This document shows, one piece after another, positions 49,747 to 51,737 of a DNA stretch of 51,737 nucleotides (its first letter is position 1; each line of letters starts with the position of its first letter). The DNA is from E44-bin89 sp034409565. GTDB lineage: Bacteria; Chloroflexota; Dehalococcoidia; Dehalococcoidales; RBG-16-60-22. The stretch is from assembly GCA_034409565.1 (NCBI GenBank), contig DAOUMS010000019.1:1-51737 (forward strand), in the 5' to 3' direction. The notes under the pieces are model-generated. The model worked only from the letters and a program-made list of their open reading frames with translations, searched no databases and was not told the DNA's origin. Position numbers and translations under genes: made by a program.

Positions 49747-50109
49747 ATGGGCGCAATGGAAGCCGAATATCCCGTTAAGGAGCTTTCCCGAGATGAGGGT
49801 GATTTACCACCGGAGTTCTGCCATTACCGCGATGAGGGGTGCGACCTGGCGGCTTCATGTCTCAACTGCCCCTTTCCGCAGTGCGTCTATGAGCAGCCCG
49901 GCGGAAAGCAACACTGGCTGAAAATGATGCGTAACCGGGAGATAATCAGGCTGTTCACCAGAGAAGGTAAGGAGATAAAAGAACTGGCTTTAATGTTCGG
50001 GGTAAGCACCAGGACGGTGCAGAGAGCGCTGGGCAAGACTCTGAGAAAAGGAGACCGGTCAGAAAATGAAGGAATCGCTTCCGGCACAGCTGGCAAGATT
50101 GGACGTTGA
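49747..50109 (+). CDS. Cys-rich HTH protein preceding portal gene
   Basis: 120 residues. Residues 25-47 carry a Cys cluster (FCHYRDEGCDLAASC, then LNCPFPQC) likely to bind zinc or an Fe-S cluster. Residues about 68-95 are a helix-turn-helix (RLFTREGKEIKELALMFGVS, then TRTVQRAL). This could be a phage regulator or a DNA-recognition subunit. It overlaps the portal gene by 44 bp. ATG 49756 is an alternative start. Confidence 0.65.
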   Translation: MGAMEAEYPVKELSRDEGDLPPEFCHYRDEGCDLAASCLNCPFPQCVYEQPGGKQHWLKMMRNREIIRLFTREGKEIKELALMFGVSTRTVQRALGKTLRKGDRSENEGIASGTAGKIGR

Positions 50110-51451
50110 CCGTATAAAGGGATACCGGGACCTTCTCGATTTCTATTACGGTCGGCAGTGGGCAGGCAGGGAGAGAAGGGGAGAAAGACGCCTTATCTTC
50201 AATTACGCCAGGGTGTTCATCGACAAGGTGGCGTCATATTTGATGTCGGGCATTCACTTCGCCGTTGATGCGGCGGAAGATTCAGAAGCAGCGAGGGAGA
50301 AAGCCCGCCAGGCCGAGGAAGCTCTGTATGAGGTCTATGAGGAAAACAACTTGGAGCAGCTCGACCTGGAGACGGAGATAGACTGCGCCATACTCGGTGA
50401 TGCCTGCTACAAAGTTATCTAGGATACGGCGGAGAAGAGGGTCAGGGTGACCGCGCCCGATGTCCAGGGTATCCATGCCTGGTGGCTGGGGGACGATACC
50501 TCGATGGTCTGGCGGGTCGCTTCCAGATACGTACTATCGGCAGAAGAGGCCGAGCTTCTTTATCAGATAGAACCCAAGAACAAGACGGCCACCGTGGTTG
50601 AGGTCTGGACAGACCGGGACTTTGAGCTCTATCTGGATAATATGCCGCTGGAAAAGAAGCCAAATCCATACGGGTTCATTCCTTTCATTATTTACCCCAA
50701 CCTGCGTGAGCCCAAGAAATTCTGGGGGGCGTCCGACCTGACCCAGGTTATGGAATCGCAGCGTGAACTGAACCGGGCCATGAGCCAGCTATCGCGGATA
50801 CTGGAACTCTCTGGCAACCCGATTGCGGTGCTGGAGAACGTGGAGGAATCGGAGGACATCGCCGTCAGGCCCGGCGCGGTGTGGAACATACCGGAGGACG
50901 CCAAGGCCTATCTGCTTGACCTGCTTCAGGGTGGCGGTGTCAATCTGCACATCAATTATATTGACCTGCTGTACCGCACCCTGCATGACATTTCCGAATC
51001 ACCCCGCTCCGCATTTGGCGGCATGGAGAGGGACCTGTCCGGGGTGGCCATGGAACTTGAGCTCCACCCGCTGCTGCAGAAGGTGCGGCGGAAGCGGCTC
51101 ATTCGCACCACCGTGTACAACCGTCGCAATGAGATGATTCTCAGGCTGCTGAAAAAGTACCGGGGTCTGGACTTTGGCCACAACCATCTGCGGGTGGTGT
51201 GGGGTCCGGTACTGCCCCAGGATATAACCCGCCAGGTAAATAACGAACAGGTGCTCGTCCAGAACGGCATCCACTCCCGCCGGTGGGCCATGGACGAACT
51301 GGGCATCAGAGACCCGGATAGTGAGTTCGAGCGGTGGCTCGAAGAGCGGGAGACCATTTTGAAAATGAACCGACAGCTTAACGCCAGGTCGGGTAGCCAC
51401 GAAAAGAGAGAGAGGGTTGTAACGGCTCAGGCGGAAGGCGTTGAGGAATAA
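50066..51451 (+). pseudogene. Phage portal protein interrupted by in-frame TAG
   Basis: One continuous frame of about 460 codons, broken only by TAG at 50420-50422. Residues before it (RIKGYRDLLDFYYGRQWAGR, VFIDKVASYLMSG, EIDCAILGDACYKVI) and after it (VRVTAPDVQGIHAWWLGDD, LDNMPLEKKPNPYGFIPFI, SQRELNRAMSQLSRILELSG) follow the SPP1-like portal layout in order. The portal ring docks terminase and admits DNA to the capsid. A TGG-to-TAG change is likely. If not read through, translation ends after 118 residues. Confidence 0.75.
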
Positions 51452-51469
51452 CCAGCAGGAGGCATAACG

Positions 51470-51737
51470 GTGGCTGATGAAGAAAAAGAAGTAACCGAGG
51501 AACTGGAAGCGCTCCAGAAGGAACTGGAAAACCTGAAGCTGCAGAAAGAGGCACTTAATCAAGAGCTTGAGGCCAAGAAAGCAACCATACAGGAGCTCCG
51601 GGAAACATTAACGGCCAGGGATACCGAGATTTCTGAGTTGAAACAGACCATCGCGGAAGCAGAAGAGAAACTAGGGCAGATTAATGACCTGCTGTCGCAG
51701 GCGGTGGCCAGCTACCGGGAACTGGCGGCGGCGGCGC
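51470..51737 (+). CDS. Coiled-coil protein downstream of portal (partial)
   Basis: GTG start with AGGAGG 7 nt upstream; 89 codons are visible before the window ends. Highly charged heptad pattern (EELEALQKELENLKLQKEAL, LNQELEAKKATIQELRETL) predicts a long coiled coil. Position after a portal gene suggests a capsid scaffolding or head-associated role (inference from phage gene order). Confidence 0.55.
   Translation, partial: MADEEKEVTEELEALQKELENLKLQKEALNQELEAKKATIQELRETLTARDTEISELKQTIAEAEEKLGQINDLLSQAVASYRELAAAA

Noticed and set aside
50420..50422. Genetic-code change (TAG as sense) in this genome
   Set aside because: Several intact housekeeping genes end in TAG, and no other intact gene in the window needs TAG to be read as an amino acid.

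Overview
The window looks like a chromosomal contig from a bacterium of the phylum Chloroflexota, most likely class Dehalococcoidia. This is an inference from gene content and arrangement (alaS-ruvX, fpg-polA, der-plsY-gpsA, iorAB, tandem C-terminally anchored IPT/TIG surface proteins, a DUF5679 mini-protein, frequent GTG/TTG starts), not from a marker gene. There is no rRNA, no complete tRNA and no CRISPR array.

Layout. (1) 1-9.8 kb is ordinary backbone: the end of an NfeD-like gene, ychF, holA, alaS and ruvX, then a consensus sigma-70 promoter, a small HTH gene and two paralogous membrane-anchored surface proteins closed by a clear terminator. (2) 9.8-11.6 kb is a stranded phage packaging pair (small-subunit-like protein and large terminase) on the minus strand. 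(3) 11.8-17.5 kb is backbone: acyl-CoA dehydrogenase, MaoC-type hydratase, the 2-oxoacid:ferredoxin oxidoreductase iorAB, a zinc-ribbon coiled-coil protein, an RNase HI-like gene and the RNase P RNA gene rnpB. (4) 17.46-33.52 kb is a genomic island of about 16 kb. Its ends are marked by an exact 26-bp direct repeat: one copy is the 3' end of rnpB, the other an orphan copy. (5) 33.6-49.5 kb is backbone again: ctpA, a macro-domain gene, a CDF metal exporter, cvpA, DUF4389, fpg, polA, an AI-2E family permease, small membrane proteins, a histidine phosphatase, ornithine carbamoyltransferase, der, plsY, gpsA and dnaJ. (6) 49.7 kb to the end is the start of a phage structural region: a Cys-rich HTH protein, a portal gene broken by an in-frame TAG, and a coiled-coil protein running off the window.

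The island is the part most worth attention. It holds a minus-strand catabolic block: a TRAP transporter (dctP, dctQ, dctM), an Ldh-family dehydrogenase, a D-2-hydroxyacid dehydrogenase, two near-identical cyclase-family hydrolases, an aldo/keto reductase, an isocitrate/isopropylmalate-type dehydrogenase and an aminotransferase. A MarR regulator is divergent from the block. These suggest import of an organic acid, hydrolysis, oxidation on both 2-hydroxyacid stereo-series, oxidative decarboxylation and transamination; the substrate cannot be read from sequence. An AKR-cyclase unit has been duplicated, and one AKR copy survives only as a 3' ghost. A GatA-like amidase with a GatC-like partner sits nearby. 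The island ends carry remains of its mobility: a tyrosine-integrase N-terminal remnant beside rnpB, a serine-recombinase C-terminal remnant, and a tmRNA-3'-end-like fragment. This suggests layered insertions at two different structural-RNA genes.

Terminase and portal genes lie about 40 kb apart in opposite orientation. A single inversion between about 9.8 and 49.7 kb would bring terminase directly upstream of the portal block in the usual phage order.
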